Below, piece after piece: positions 7,447 to 14,914 of a DNA stretch of 16,833 bases. How positions within the stretch are numbered: the stretch's first letter is position 1; every line of letters starts with the position of its first letter. This DNA is from DASXRU01 sp036506395. GTDB lineage: Bacteria; Acidobacteriota; Blastocatellia; Pyrinomonadales; Pyrinomonadaceae. The stretch is taken from positions 1-16,833 of the forward strand of contig DASXRU010000218.1 in NCBI GenBank assembly GCA_036506395.1. Reading direction: 5' to 3'. The notes beneath the pieces were generated by a model. The model saw only the letters and a program-made list of their open reading frames with translations, searched no databases and was not told where the DNA came from. The translations under genes were made by a program, and so were the position numbers.

Positions 7447-7710
7447 TCATGCGCCCCTTTCCCGAATACCGTGCAGGGTTCATCAATTCGCCAGCTCTGC
7501 CGTGCTTCTTAAGCTGGATATGATAAACGAACGGCAGGTTCGGACGAGCATCAAAGTGCGAAGCCACCGCTGAAAAAGTCTGAAGCTGTTTCAACCCAAG
7601 GGTGAGCTCGAGGTTAAATACCGTCTTTTGGTTTGTTAGCCGATCGGGGAGGGCCGTTTATGTTCAAAGGCCGTGATATCGGACGCAGGGGAGACGCTGC
7701 TGCAGTTGCT
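7447..7710. other. Gap between leuA and pheA, no confident gene
   Basis: 264 bp between two minus-strand genes. I see no convincing terminator, promoter or attenuator. An open frame without ATG runs on the minus strand from about 7660 to 7429 and overlaps the pheA start, but its codon use is not convincing. Read past the leuA stop, no frame clearly encodes the missing regulatory domain of LeuA. Confidence 0.4.
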
Positions 7711-8934
7711 TCAAACGCCAGACGCCTGCACCCATCTGCTCGTTACCGTCGCGTCCTCAGCAGCGATTCTTTCACTCGCTCCTGATCCAACTTGAAGCAG
7801 CGCAATTAGGTCCTGATCATAGATGCGCTTCTTGCGGTCGGCGAGCGAGGTGAAGCGCTCGTAAATGACGTCCAGTTCCTCGGGCTGCATCGAATAGCCG
7901 AGATCCTCATAACGCCGAGCCAGAGCGTGGCGACCTGAATGTTTGCCTAACACGAGATTGTTCGCGGGCACACCCACCGATTCCGGCGTCATGATTTCAT
8001 AGCAGAGCGGATTGCTGATTACCCCGTGTTGATGTATCCCGGCTTCATGTGCAAAAGCGTTGCGCCCGACGATCGCTTTATTTGGCTGCACCGGGCAGCC
8101 AATGATCGATGAAAGCAGTTGGCTGGTCGAATAGAGCTCCTGAGTCTGAATAGCCGTTTCGAAAGGTAGCTGATCGGCCCGCACCTTCATGGCCATTGCG
8201 ATCTCTTCCAGCGAGGCATTACCGGCGCGTTCACCAATGCCATTGATCGTACATTCGACCTGCCGTGCGCCGGCATCAATAGCGGCCAGACTATTGGCAA
8301 CGGCCAGTCCCAGGTCATTATGGCAATGCACGCTGACAGTGACGTTACGGTCGCCGACTACTTGCTCACGAACCCTACGCACCAACCGGGAAAATTCAAC
8401 CGGCAACGTATAGCCAACGGTATCGGGAACATTAACGATCGTGGCGCCCGCCTCGATGGCGGTGGCAAACACTTCACACAAGTAGTCAACGTCGCTTCTG
8501 GTGGCATCCTCCGCAGAGAATTCAACTTCCTCAACACATTTGCGCGCGAGTGCGACCGCCTGGCGCGTCATCTCGATCACCTCAGCGCGGCTCTTTTTCA
8601 GTTTGTATTCGAGATGAAGGTCAGAGGTGGCAACAAACGTATGAATGCGCGGGTGAGCCGCGTGTTCCAACGCCGCGGCGGCTTTTAAGACATCCTGTTC
8701 CGAAGTCCGGCAAAGCGCTGCTACCGTCACATTCCGGCATTCGCTCGCCACCGCTTTTACTGCCGCAAAGTCGCCTTCTGAGGCGATTGGAAAGCCCGCC
8801 TCGATTACGTCAACCCCGAGACTTTCCAATTGCCGAGCCATACGAACCTTTTCCGGCAGGTTCATAGAGCAGCCAGGCGACTGCTCGCCGTCACGCAACG
8901 TGGTATCAAACAGCGCAATTCGTTCTTTAGCCAT
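7711..8934 (-). CDS. leuA: 2-isopropylmalate synthase, short form without the regulatory domain
   Basis: A 407-aa HMGL-like/DRE-TIM enzyme condensing acetyl-CoA with 2-oxoisovalerate, the committed step of leucine synthesis. Evidence: DTTLRDGEQSPG at 10-21 (R14, D15), the HxH metal ligands H203/H205 (SVHCHND), GERAGNAS at 234-241, then subdomains with GRNAFAHEAGIHQHG at 290-304 and LGKHSGRHAL at 329-338. The start at 8934 is fixed by GGAGG 7 nt upstream; the 18-codon extension has none. Typical LeuA proteins run to about 510-560 aa and end in a leucine-sensing dimer domain. This one stops just after the linker, so leucine feedback at that site is expected to be absent. Short relatives such as NifV-type homocitrate synthases are an alternative, but the sequence is LeuA-like. 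A LysR gene diverges from its promoter. Confidence 0.9.
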   Translation of the reverse strand: MAKERIALFDTTLRDGEQSPGCSMNLPEKVRMARQLESLGVDVIEAGFPIASEGDFAAVKAVASECRNVTVAALCRTSEQDVLKAAAALEHAAHPRIHTFVATSDLHLEYKLKKSRAEVIEMTRQAVALARKCVEEVEFSAEDATRSDVDYLCEVFATAIEAGATIVNVPDTVGYTLPVEFSRLVRRVREQVVGDRNVTVSVHCHNDLGLAVANSLAAIDAGARQVECTINGIGERAGNASLEEIAMAMKVRADQLPFETAIQTQELYSTSQLLSSIIGCPVQPNKAIVGRNAFAHEAGIHQHGVISNPLCYEIMTPESVGVPANNLVLGKHSGRHALARRYEDLGYSMQPEELDVIYERFTSLADRKKRIYDQDLIALLQVGSGASERIAAEDATVTSRWVQASGV

Positions 8935-8941
8935 TTCCCCA

Positions 8942-8946
8942 CCTCC
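8942..8946 (-). promoter_or_regulatory. Shine-Dalgarno site that sets the leuA start
   Basis: GGAGG (minus strand) is placed 7 nt before the ATG at 8934. It is one of the strongest ribosome-binding sites in the window and argues against the longer upstream start at 8988. Confidence 0.8.
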
Positions 8947-8969
8947 AGCAAAAGACTGAATGGTAGAGA

Positions 8970-8997
8970 CTGCCATCGGAATAGTCAAAGTTATAAT
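8970..8997 (+). promoter_or_regulatory. Probable lysR promoter with consensus -10
   Basis: CTGCCA at 8970-8975 and a perfect TATAAT at 8992-8997 are spaced 16 nt apart on the plus strand, directing transcription toward lysR with a leader of about 150 nt. On the other strand the same AT-rich patch offers TATAAC for leuA, so the two promoters probably overlap. Confidence 0.5.
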
Positions 8998-9040
8998 TTC
9001 TATGAGAACATAAGCTCTCGTGATACCATAACCGGCGGTT
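8998..9040. promoter_or_regulatory. Candidate LysR operator region with two small palindromes
   Basis: TTCT-ATG-AGAA at 8998-9008 directly follows the -10 box of the predicted lysR promoter. AACCG-G-CGGTT at 9030-9040 is a second perfect short palindrome. Both lie in the 222-bp gap between divergent leuA and lysR, where LysR proteins usually bind. Short palindromes occur by chance, so this is only suggestive. Confidence 0.35.
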
Positions 9041-9156
9041 TTGGTTTCGATAAGCGAACGGGTTTGGCTGTCAGACGGGGTAACTCAAGGCCGAGCACAT
9101 CGACCCGCTCGTTACTGGCCGCGGTACTGATCGTCATTCGTCAGGGTAGTTCTACG

Positions 9157-10059
9157 ATGGACATAAACCAGCTTGAGGTGCTCATAGCGGTGGCACAGGA
9201 AAAAAGTTTTTCCCGGGCTGCGGAGCGACTCCACCGCACTCAGCCGGCCATAAGCCAGGCTATTCGGCGGCTGGAAACGGAAATCGGCGAGCCGCTCTTC
9301 GATCGCTCATCGAAGGACGGGACCATGACGGCCGCGGGCCGCGTGCTCTTTGGTCACGCCCAGCAGATGCTGAATCTGCGGCATAGCGCACATGCGGCAA
9401 TCAAGGAGTTGAAAGGTCTTCATCGCGGCAAGTTGAGCCTGAGTGCAAACGAATATACGGTCATGTATTTGTTGCCTCTCCTGCCGGTGTTTCGCGCTCG
9501 TCATCCACACATCAAGATTGAGGTGAAACGAAGCCTGGCAAGTCGAATTTCGTCAGAAATTCTGGCACGCGAAACGGAGATCGGGATCGTCTCCTTCAAG
9601 CCCAGCGACCCGGCCATTGCCTCGGTGGGAGTATTGACGGATGAACTGGCGCTGATCGTTCCGCTCAATCATCCACTTGCAGCGAAGAAGATCGTTTCCG
9701 TGCGCGAGCTGGGGGCGGAATCGTTCATCGCGCACAACGTTCCCTCGCCTTATCGAGAAAGAGTCGTGCGAACTTTTGAAAAGTATCGGACGCCGCTGAA
9801 CATTTCCCTGGAGATGCCAACGCTCGAAGCAATCAAGAGATTCGTTGAGGGCGGCATGGGTATGGCGTTGATTCCAAGATTGACCGCCCAGGCTGAAATT
9901 GCCCGCGGGCAGGTCGCCGCCCTCACGGTGCGCGAAATGAAATTGGAGCGGCGGCTGTATCTGGTTTATCGAAAGAATGCAACTCTGTCGCATGCGGCGC
10001 GAGCGTTTCTGCGAGTTGCCCGAGAGCTACAGAAAGCCGTAGTTCCGCACAGGAGTTAA
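9157..10059 (+). CDS. LysR-family transcriptional regulator
   Basis: A 300-aa LysR-type regulator. The N-terminal winged helix-turn-helix (about 1-60) has the classic pattern AVAQEKSFSRAAERLHRTQP at 10-29 followed by AISQAIRRLE at 30-39. The effector-binding domain spans about 90-295. ATG at 9157 is chosen because the protein then begins MDINQLEVL, at the usual distance from the HTH; the open frame continues upstream into leuA on the other strand but without family sequence. AGGGT about 9 nt before the ATG is a weak ribosome site. Divergent placement opposite leuA suggests that it controls leuA and itself. The effector cannot be read from the sequence. Confidence 0.92.
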   Translation: MDINQLEVLIAVAQEKSFSRAAERLHRTQPAISQAIRRLETEIGEPLFDRSSKDGTMTAAGRVLFGHAQQMLNLRHSAHAAIKELKGLHRGKLSLSANEYTVMYLLPLLPVFRARHPHIKIEVKRSLASRISSEILARETEIGIVSFKPSDPAIASVGVLTDELALIVPLNHPLAAKKIVSVRELGAESFIAHNVPSPYRERVVRTFEKYRTPLNISLEMPTLEAIKRFVEGGMGMALIPRLTAQAEIARGQVAALTVREMKLERRLYLVYRKNATLSHAARAFLRVARELQKAVVPHRS

Positions 10060-10191
10060 TCTCTACCTGGGCCTGGCCTTCGTGCCTGCGCATTTCGGTC
10101 GGGTTGGTTATCGAGTAGTAGTTTCTCGGAAAGGCGAGTACAGTAGTCTCCTCTCCTGACGCTCTGGTTCCCGAAGTACAGCGGAATAGGT

Positions 10192-10380
10192 ATGAAGGAA
10201 ATGAATAGAACTCGCCTTGTTCAGGCGGTCAAGAGCACAGTGTGCTTGCGCGCCAAAATCTTCTGCCCGCTGGCGATGCTTCTGTGCTTTGTTTCCGGTG
10301 TGACAGGCATCAGCTTCTTGTTCGAGAGTAACTTTCGCGTCATGGCCGTGCAAGAGGAACAAAACAGCGGGCAAAGATAA
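10192..10380 (+). CDS. Small hypothetical protein with one hydrophobic segment
   Basis: A 62-aa ORF I do not recognise. It has a basic N-terminus (MKEMNRTRLVQAVK) and one hydrophobic stretch at about 27-44, consistent with a signal peptide or single membrane span, and then a polar tail. Its stop is followed 5 bp later by a terminator-like hairpin. The ribosome site is weak (AGG close to the ATG), and an alternative ATG lies at residue 4. It could be a real small membrane protein, or the leftover N-terminus of a secreted protein whose C-terminal domain survives at 10500-10901 in another frame. Confidence 0.35.
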   Translation: MKEMNRTRLVQAVKSTVCLRAKIFCPLAMLLCFVSGVTGISFLFESNFRVMAVQEEQNSGQR

Positions 10381-10385
10381 GTCTA

Positions 10386-10418
10386 CCGGTGATGAATCTT
10401 CACCGGCTGGTTTCTTTT
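10386..10418 (+). terminator. Terminator-like hairpin
   Basis: CCGGTGA at 10386-10392 pairs perfectly with TCACCGG at 10400-10406 around a 7-nt loop. It is followed by CTGG and then the T-rich TTTCTTTT. It lies just after the 62-aa ORF and fits a Rho-independent terminator with an imperfect T tract. Confidence 0.5.
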
Positions 10419-10901
10419 GGTCATGCGTCCGCGAAATCCGGCCAGTACGAAGATCACATCTGGCGTGAAAGAAAGAGGGTGGGTACCAGGAAAAGCAACT
10501 TCACGATTGCCCCTAACAGCACAGCCGCGCCGACGCTGCTTACCGAGTGGAATACGAATCGTTCGGTCACCTTTGACTCGGTTACGTTTGTACGCGACCC
10601 TTTCCCTCTCGCTACCGGTTACAATTTCAGCTTCGATCAGCGCACGCGCGTCACGCTCTTCGCTTTTGGTCTGGAACTGATGCCCGGCGAAGACATTTCT
10701 GTCGTCACGGCACAGGCGGAAGATGTTGAGCATAGGATATACCCTTTAAAAGTAGAGTATGTCGGTAAAGTTCCTGGGTTCGATTGGCTGACACAGGTGA
10801 ATATTAGATTACCCGACGATTTTCTTAGTGCCGGGGATGTCCTGGTAAGCGTCAGCTTGCGTGGCGCAGTCAGCAACAAAGCTGTCATCGGAATTCGATA
10901 G
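10389..10901 (+). CDS. Orphan C-terminal domain resembling acidobacterial secreted-protein domains
   Basis: The open frame gives 170 aa, but only residues about 50-170 look like protein. From TEWNTNRSVTFDSVTFVRDP through ITAQ-like SVVTAQAED, YPLKVEYVGKVPGFDWLTQV and a final VSNKAVIGI, it resembles a beta-rich C-terminal domain that I associate from memory with large secreted Acidobacteriota proteins (TIGR03437-like). Here it has no signal peptide, no upstream partner domain, and a start (GTG or ATG) lying inside a terminator hairpin. GTG at 10479 is an alternative start without a spaced ribosome site. It is most likely the remnant of a larger surface protein, or a piece of one moved here. The repeat hits lie outside it. 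Confidence concerns the domain likeness, not expression. Confidence 0.45.
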   Translation: MMNLHRLVSFGHASAKSGQYEDHIWRERKRVGTRKSNFTIAPNSTAAPTLLTEWNTNRSVTFDSVTFVRDPFPLATGYNFSFDQRTRVTLFAFGLELMPGEDISVVTAQAEDVEHRIYPLKVEYVGKVPGFDWLTQVNIRLPDDFLSAGDVLVSVSLRGAVSNKAVIGIR

Positions 10902-11056
10902 TTGGCAATTCGCTTTCCAGCCATGCTGCACCTTCAATCAAGTTTCAATTGGGTGTCGGCAAGATTCGCCGCGCACGTCGCTGACAGAGATTTCGGCCGT
11001 ACGAGGCGGGCCAAGCCGAATGCGGTGGCTTAACAACAGTGTGTGCGTCGATTCAA

Positions 11057-11100
11057 GACCCACCGGCTACCGCCTGGTGGTACTGACCTCATTGGATCCC
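11057..11100 (+). repeat. GC-rich hairpin repeat, variant copy
   Basis: A single copy of the hairpin repeat also found at 1372, 1509 and 14975. The core CCACCGGC-TACC-GCCTGGTGG pairs through 8 bp with one bulged T. Relative to the other copies a C-G pair has become G-C, a compensatory change. It is followed by the conserved TACTGACCTC. The rest of the 320-bp gap before the peroxiredoxin gene shows no gene. A weak possible promoter, TTCGGT (11154) and TATATT (11177), precedes the peroxiredoxin. Confidence 0.7.
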
Positions 11101-11222
11101 ACGATCATCTCGCCCCTACTATTGAGGTTTAAAACTGATGGCCCTACGCGCTCTTCGGTTCGAGCGCAGAGCGGTGTATATTATCCGCGAAGCCACACTT
11201 CATCTCTAAAGGAGCTATGAAT

Positions 11223-11759
11223 ATGAAAAAGTTTTTGATTCTTTCCGCCCTTTTGGTCTTGGCTGTGGTGGCGGCAGTTTCCGTTGGCGCGGTTGCCGAG
11301 GCGCCGTCGGTTGGCACAAAGGCGCCGGAGTTTACGTTAACCACGAACGAGGGCAAGCAAGCCAGCCTGAAGAACTTTCGCGGTAAGTGGGTCGTGCTCT
11401 ACTTTTACCCGAAGGACTTCACGAGCGGCTGCACTCTCGAGGCGCATAATTTCCAAAGCGATCTGGCCAAGTACAAGGCCATGCACGCCGTGATTCTAGG
11501 TGTCAGCGTCGACACAGCGGAATCGCACAAAAGTTTCTGCACCAAGGAGGGACTCGCGTTCAAGCTTTTGTCGGATCCAGCCGGAACAGTTTCCGACACT
11601 TACGGTTATGTGATGGAATACCAGGGCATGAAGCTTTCCGCGCGCAACACTTTTATCATTGACCCTAAAGGCAAGATCGCAAAAGTTTTCATGAAGGTGA
11701 AACCGGCCGGCCACAGCGAAGAGGTGCTGGCGGCGTTGGCGGAATTGCAGAAAAAGTGA
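11223..11759 (+). CDS. bcp: Exported peroxiredoxin, BCP/PrxQ type
   Basis: A 178-aa thiol peroxidase reducing hydrogen peroxide and organic hydroperoxides. An N-terminal signal peptide (MKKFLILSAL plus a hydrophobic core, AEA before a likely cut after residue 27) would place it outside the cytoplasm, unusual for this mostly cytoplasmic family. The AhpC/TSA domain spans about 29-172. The peroxidatic cysteine is C70 in FTSGCTLEA. The usual Pro of TPGC is Ser. The nearby resolving Cys of E. coli BCP (+5) is missing, but C106 lies 36 residues on, the spacing reported for PrxQ enzymes with the resolving Cys in helix 3. AAGGAG at 11209-11214 is 8 nt before the ATG at 11223 and only 2 nt before the ATG at 11217, so 11223 is chosen. 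It appears monocistronic. Confidence 0.93.
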   Translation: MKKFLILSALLVLAVVAAVSVGAVAEAPSVGTKAPEFTLTTNEGKQASLKNFRGKWVVLYFYPKDFTSGCTLEAHNFQSDLAKYKAMHAVILGVSVDTAESHKSFCTKEGLAFKLLSDPAGTVSDTYGYVMEYQGMKLSARNTFIIDPKGKIAKVFMKVKPAGHSEEVLAALAELQKK

Positions 11760-11767
11760 GCGGCCCG

Positions 11768-11789
11768 CTCGCGCATAAGAAAGCGCGAG
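11768..11789 (+). terminator. Hairpin after the peroxiredoxin gene
   Basis: CTCGCGC and GCGCGAG form a perfect 7-bp stem with an 8-nt loop, 8 bp after the stop. There is no T-run, so termination there is uncertain. Confidence 0.35.
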
Positions 11790-11801
11790 TCTGAGGGAAG
11801 T

Positions 11802-11895
11802 ATCCGCAGATTACGCAGATTACACAGATTCAAACCGGAGCAAATGAATTAGTTTTGGACTTCTATGGTCTGTGTAATCTGCGTAATCTGCAGAT
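11802..11895. repeat. 27-bp inverted repeat between convergent genes
   Basis: Arms at 11802-11828 and 11869-11895 match 26 of 27 bases as inverted repeats around a 40-nt interior. Each arm is itself a tandem of GCAGATTAC-like 9-mers. The right arm ends on the first base of the GNAT stop codon. Placed between two convergent genes, it could act as a two-way transcription stop. From memory the CGCAGATTACGCAGATTAC motif is widespread in bacterial intergenic DNA. Confidence 0.75.
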
Positions 11896-12464
11896 CAAAC
11901 CGATCCCGTGATCGCCGGTTTCTTGATTTGGTAAACGAGGTGTTCGACAATCTTTCCATGAAGATTCGCTTTTTCCCGCCGCTCGGTCAGAACGCCGCCG
12001 ATTCTTTCCACCGCTTTTTGCGAACGCACATTCGTTAGCCCCACCATTAAGACAACGCTGTCTACAAACTTGAACGCATGGTCCAACATAAGGCGTTTCA
12101 ATTCCGCGTTGTACTTTCCGCCCCAATAGGCGCGGGCAAGAAACGTCCAACCGATCTCAATTTCATTTTTTCCCGGTTCAAATCCGACATATCTTGACGA
12201 ACCAATTATCTCTTGAGTCTTTCGGTCTATGACAATAAAGGCGCCCCCACACTCTAATCCCCCTCGAAAGAAATCTTTGAAGACCTCTTCTGTATAACGA
12301 TCGGGGGCAGGATGTTGCTGCCAAATCAGCGGGTCCGAAGCCACTGCGAACAAGCCTTCCCAGTCTTCCGGTCGAAGCGGCCGAACCTCAATAAGATCGC
12401 CAACCAGGTGAGGTTGAAGGTCAAAAGTTTGATGCTGCTGATTTGGAAACTCTTGAGAACTCAT
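11895..12464 (-). CDS. GNAT-family N-acetyltransferase
   Basis: A 189-aa acetyltransferase of the RimJ/RimL-like Acetyltransf_3 group. The fold begins near residue 27 with LRPEDWEGLF and SDPLIW, continues through a central IIGSSRYVGF strand and EIEIGWTFLARAYWGGKYN (acetyl-CoA-binding region), and ends with LTNVRSQKAVERIGGVLTER, the usual C-terminal helix. Members acetylate amino groups of proteins or small molecules; the substrate here is unknown. I prefer ATG at 12464. The open frame extends to a GTG at 12554, adding 30 hydrophobic residues foreign to the family, and neither start has a good ribosome site. It converges on the peroxiredoxin gene across an inverted repeat. Confidence 0.85.
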   Translation of the reverse strand: MSSQEFPNQQHQTFDLQPHLVGDLIEVRPLRPEDWEGLFAVASDPLIWQQHPAPDRYTEEVFKDFFRGGLECGGAFIVIDRKTQEIIGSSRYVGFEPGKNEIEIGWTFLARAYWGGKYNAELKRLMLDHAFKFVDSVVLMVGLTNVRSQKAVERIGGVLTERREKANLHGKIVEHLVYQIKKPAITGSV

Positions 12465-12576
12465 GAGGGACAGAATGGAGAAACACGCCCCCAATTTCAA
12501 GGCGAGATTCCAGGCCAGCCCAAGGCCTGCTAGATAGGTGTATACTGGCATCACTTGATCGAATCAGGACCGCGGG

Positions 12577-12770
12577 TTACCGCAAAGCGGTTGTGTCTCG
12601 GAGCCCAGGGTTGCCGCTTCGGCTACCCTGGGTTACGAAGTTCGTGGACGATTCAACCGCAACGCGGTTGCGTCCGCTGGCGCAACCCGTTCCGGGTTGA
12701 TAATGATCGACACCTATTCACCCCACGGTTGAAGCAACCCTGGGCTTTGATACGTAACCGCTTCGCGGTA
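12577..12770. repeat. Multi-hairpin dispersed repeat, copy 2 (full length)
   Basis: The complete form of the element at 4092-4233. It is built as a chain of six hairpins: ACCGC/GCGGT at the left, CCCAGGGT/ACCCTGGG (12604-12632), AACCGC/GCGGTT-type, CAACCCG/CGGGTTG, CCCACGGTTG/CAACCCTGGG with one mismatch, and ACCGC/GCGGT at the right end. The outer two hairpins on each side are also inverted copies of each other. It fills most of the 370-bp gap between the GNAT and VWA genes, which contains no supported gene. Confidence 0.8.
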
Positions 12771-12836
12771 CCAGAGCCCTTGTTGTCCATGATAGTTGCA
12801 CTTCATACTTGAATCCATCACATCCAATCACGAGCG

Positions 12837-14033
12837 ATGCAAACACGCCGATTTCAAACAGCCACAAGATGCACCGGTCGAATCGTTCGTAGGTGTCTGG
12901 TAGCTTGCCTGCTGGTTTCCCTTTATTTCGTCCGCTCCCCGTCGTGCGTGGCCCAAACGACTGTTCCCGTTCCTTCTTCCCAACCCTCGCCACCGGCGCA
13001 GCAACCAGAGCGGATCAAGATCTACACGGAAGAAATTCTCCTGCCGGTGGTAGCCACCGATAGTAATGGGAGATTTGATCCCACCCTCGAGGCAGATGAC
13101 CTGCTAATACTGGAAGACGGCGTGCCACAAACAATACGGAGCGTTCGAAGAATTCCCGCCAGCGTTCTTCTATTGCTGGATACCGGGGGCGCCAGAAATC
13201 CGGCGATGAAGACTAACGCCACGCGCGATCTCTCCGTTCGCCTGGTTTCCCAACTTCGCTCAGGCGATCAAGTTGCAGCTCTTCAATTCGGCGGCAAAGT
13301 TGAATTGATTCATACGTGGACGACAGAACCGGACGTCGTAATTCATTCGCTGAAGACCAAACTCTTCTCGGGACGTCGCACTCGCCTGGGGGACGCCCTC
13401 GCCGCCGCCACCGCGCAACTGAAAGATGCTCCGCCCGGCAATCGCCATGTCGTACTGGTTACAGATGGTGGTGAGTCCCCCCTCGACGACGCAGATTTGG
13501 AGACAGCGATGAAACAACTCTTCGCGACTCAAGCGACCGTCCATGTAGTCAGCTATACCTTGCTGGGACGCAAAACGATAGCTGAGCACCATCCCAAAAT
13601 TCCTGTGACCCTAACCAGCGAAAAGCGAAAGGACGCCAACGACACCGCTAATGAAGCAATGCACCCGAATGAGCGTGAAACTTTGGTTTCGAAACTTCAC
13701 AACAAGCTATACATGGTTATCGACACCGACTATCCCATGTGGCGACATAATAGAGACCATTTGAAGACTTTGAAGAAGAATGAACAGTGGCTGGCAGGGC
13801 TCGCGGAAGAATCGGGAGGGAGCATGACACTGCCCGCTTCAGCCGAAGAACTTCCGAAGCTCGTGGACGACCTGGATCGGGAGATTGATTCCCAGTATGT
13901 GATTACCTATAGACCGAAAAAAGCGGTCATGCTCGGATCAACCGAAGCAATTCGGCGTATTGAAGTGGTTTCGCGCCGGGTAGGCTTGCAAGTCCGTTCG
14001 CGTCGAAGCTACCTCGTTCCTGCTTCTCAGTGA
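12837..14033 (+). CDS. Secreted VWFA-related Acidobacterial domain protein
   Basis: A 398-aa protein with an N-terminal signal peptide (hydrophobic core about 19-32, likely cut after CVA at 39) and a Pro/Ser/Gln-rich linker. The von Willebrand factor A-like domain spans about 60-370, in the layout of the TIGR03436 acidobacterial family. Family marks include the LPVVATDSNG strand (69-78), LILEDG at 90-95, and QYVITYRP with a final RSRRSYL near the C-terminus. The metal-site motif DxSxS is altered to DTGGARN (D115), while VTDGGES (D210) is kept, so metal binding may be weak. It is probably exported; its molecular role is unknown. The family is numerous in Acidobacteriota, which supports the taxonomic guess. 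The ribosome site is weak. It converges on the first Ku gene, 47 bp apart. Confidence 0.88.
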   Translation: MQTRRFQTATRCTGRIVRRCLVACLLVSLYFVRSPSCVAQTTVPVPSSQPSPPAQQPERIKIYTEEILLPVVATDSNGRFDPTLEADDLLILEDGVPQTIRSVRRIPASVLLLLDTGGARNPAMKTNATRDLSVRLVSQLRSGDQVAALQFGGKVELIHTWTTEPDVVIHSLKTKLFSGRRTRLGDALAAATAQLKDAPPGNRHVVLVTDGGESPLDDADLETAMKQLFATQATVHVVSYTLLGRKTIAEHHPKIPVTLTSEKRKDANDTANEAMHPNERETLVSKLHNKLYMVIDTDYPMWRHNRDHLKTLKKNEQWLAGLAEESGGSMTLPASAEELPKLVDDLDREIDSQYVITYRPKKAVMLGSTEAIRRIEVVSRRVGLQVRSRRSYLVPASQ

Positions 14034-14080
14034 ACCTTTCATAAACCTACTGATGATGGCATTCATTTGCCGTCGTTCCA

Positions 14081-14914
14081 TTATCGATGTTTGCCTGCAA
14101 GACTGCGCTTCAGCATGGCCATCATATCGACCACATTGCTTTCTTCTCGGGCCTCTTCTTCGACCTCGACCACGTTGGCGCGCTTTGATTTCTTTTTCTT
14201 GACCAGCTTCAGCAGGCGTTCGGTTTGATCGTCCTCGAGCTTCCTCGGTGATAATTGCTTTTTGGACTCACTGCTGATCAGTTTTTCAAACTTGCGCACG
14301 GTGGCAGCCGGCACGTCTTTCTTCCTGGGTAGACCCACGTCGCCGGGAGTGCGCAGCTCGTCGGCAAAGCGCATCGTCTCAGCTCGTAAGACGCCGTGAT
14401 CGGAAAAGATTGCCACCAGATATTCTTTGCCGCGCATAACGAAAGTGGCGATGCCCGCCTGTCCGGTTTGTTCCATGGTTTTAGCCAGGAGCTTGTAGGC
14501 TTTTTCCGATCCTTCACCCGGCGTCAGAAAATAGCCTCGCTCGAAATAAACTGGCGGAATCGAATCTTCCGGAACGAAGCGAGTAAGATCAATGTCGCGA
14601 GTCTTTTCCGGCGCCAGACGCTCGAGCTCTTCATCAGTAACGACGACGTATTTGTCCTTCTTGTACTCAAAGCCTCGCACCATTTCATCCGCATCGAGAT
14701 CGCGTTCTGTTTTTTGCGAGTAATACCGGCGCGCGAGCGGTTCGCCTTCCGGGCCAAGCATACGCAGCGGAGCGCGATTGCTCTGGTTAGCGGGAAACAG
14801 ATTCACCGGCACACTTACCAATCCAAAGGTCAGCGTGCCGGACCAGAAGGGGCGAATTCTGGCCGAGCCGTCTCCATTGCCGGAGCTCTTCGATTTTCTT
14901 GTTTTCTTAGGCAG
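14081..14914 (-). CDS. ku: Ku protein 1 (non-homologous end joining), probable CTG start
   Basis: Bacterial Ku binds DNA double-strand ends as a ring and recruits the LigD ligase. The core from FWSGTLTFGLVSVPVNLF through DEELERL, YFERGYFL and MRGKEYLVAI matches the family, and a Lys-rich, then acidic tail ends in VVDMMAMLKRSL. The conserved FWSGTLTFGL lies upstream of the first standard start in frame (TTG at 14821, which would cut off this strand). Reading back to the stop in frame, no ATG, GTG or TTG exists. A CTG at 14914 with AAGGAG (14924-14929) 9 nt upstream gives a 277-aa protein with a basic start (PKKTRKSSSGNG). A CTG start or a sequence error is inferred. The second Ku lies upstream on the same strand across a repeat-filled 268-bp gap. 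Confidence 0.88.
   Translation of the reverse strand: MPKKTRKSKSSGNGDGSARIRPFWSGTLTFGLVSVPVNLFPANQSNRAPLRMLGPEGEPLARRYYSQKTERDLDADEMVRGFEYKKDKYVVVTDEELERLAPEKTRDIDLTRFVPEDSIPPVYFERGYFLTPGEGSEKAYKLLAKTMEQTGQAGIATFVMRGKEYLVAIFSDHGVLRAETMRFADELRTPGDVGLPRKKDVPAATVRKFEKLISSESKKQLSPRKLEDDQTERLLKLVKKKKSKRANVVEVEEEAREESNVVDMMAMLKRSLAGKHR

Noticed and set aside
7429..7660. Open minus-strand frame (about 75 codons, no ATG near its beginning) overlapping the pheA start
   Set aside because: No ribosome site and no recognisable family; its only plausible starts are TTG/GTG, and third-base use is not biased like that of the neighbours. Also considered as a Phe-rich leader peptide, but no attenuator hairpin with a T-run follows.
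4976..8934. Leucine link between tRNA-Leu(UAA) and leuA nearby
   Set aside because: They are 2.6 kb apart on opposite strands with aroF and pheA between; the nearness is most likely coincidence.
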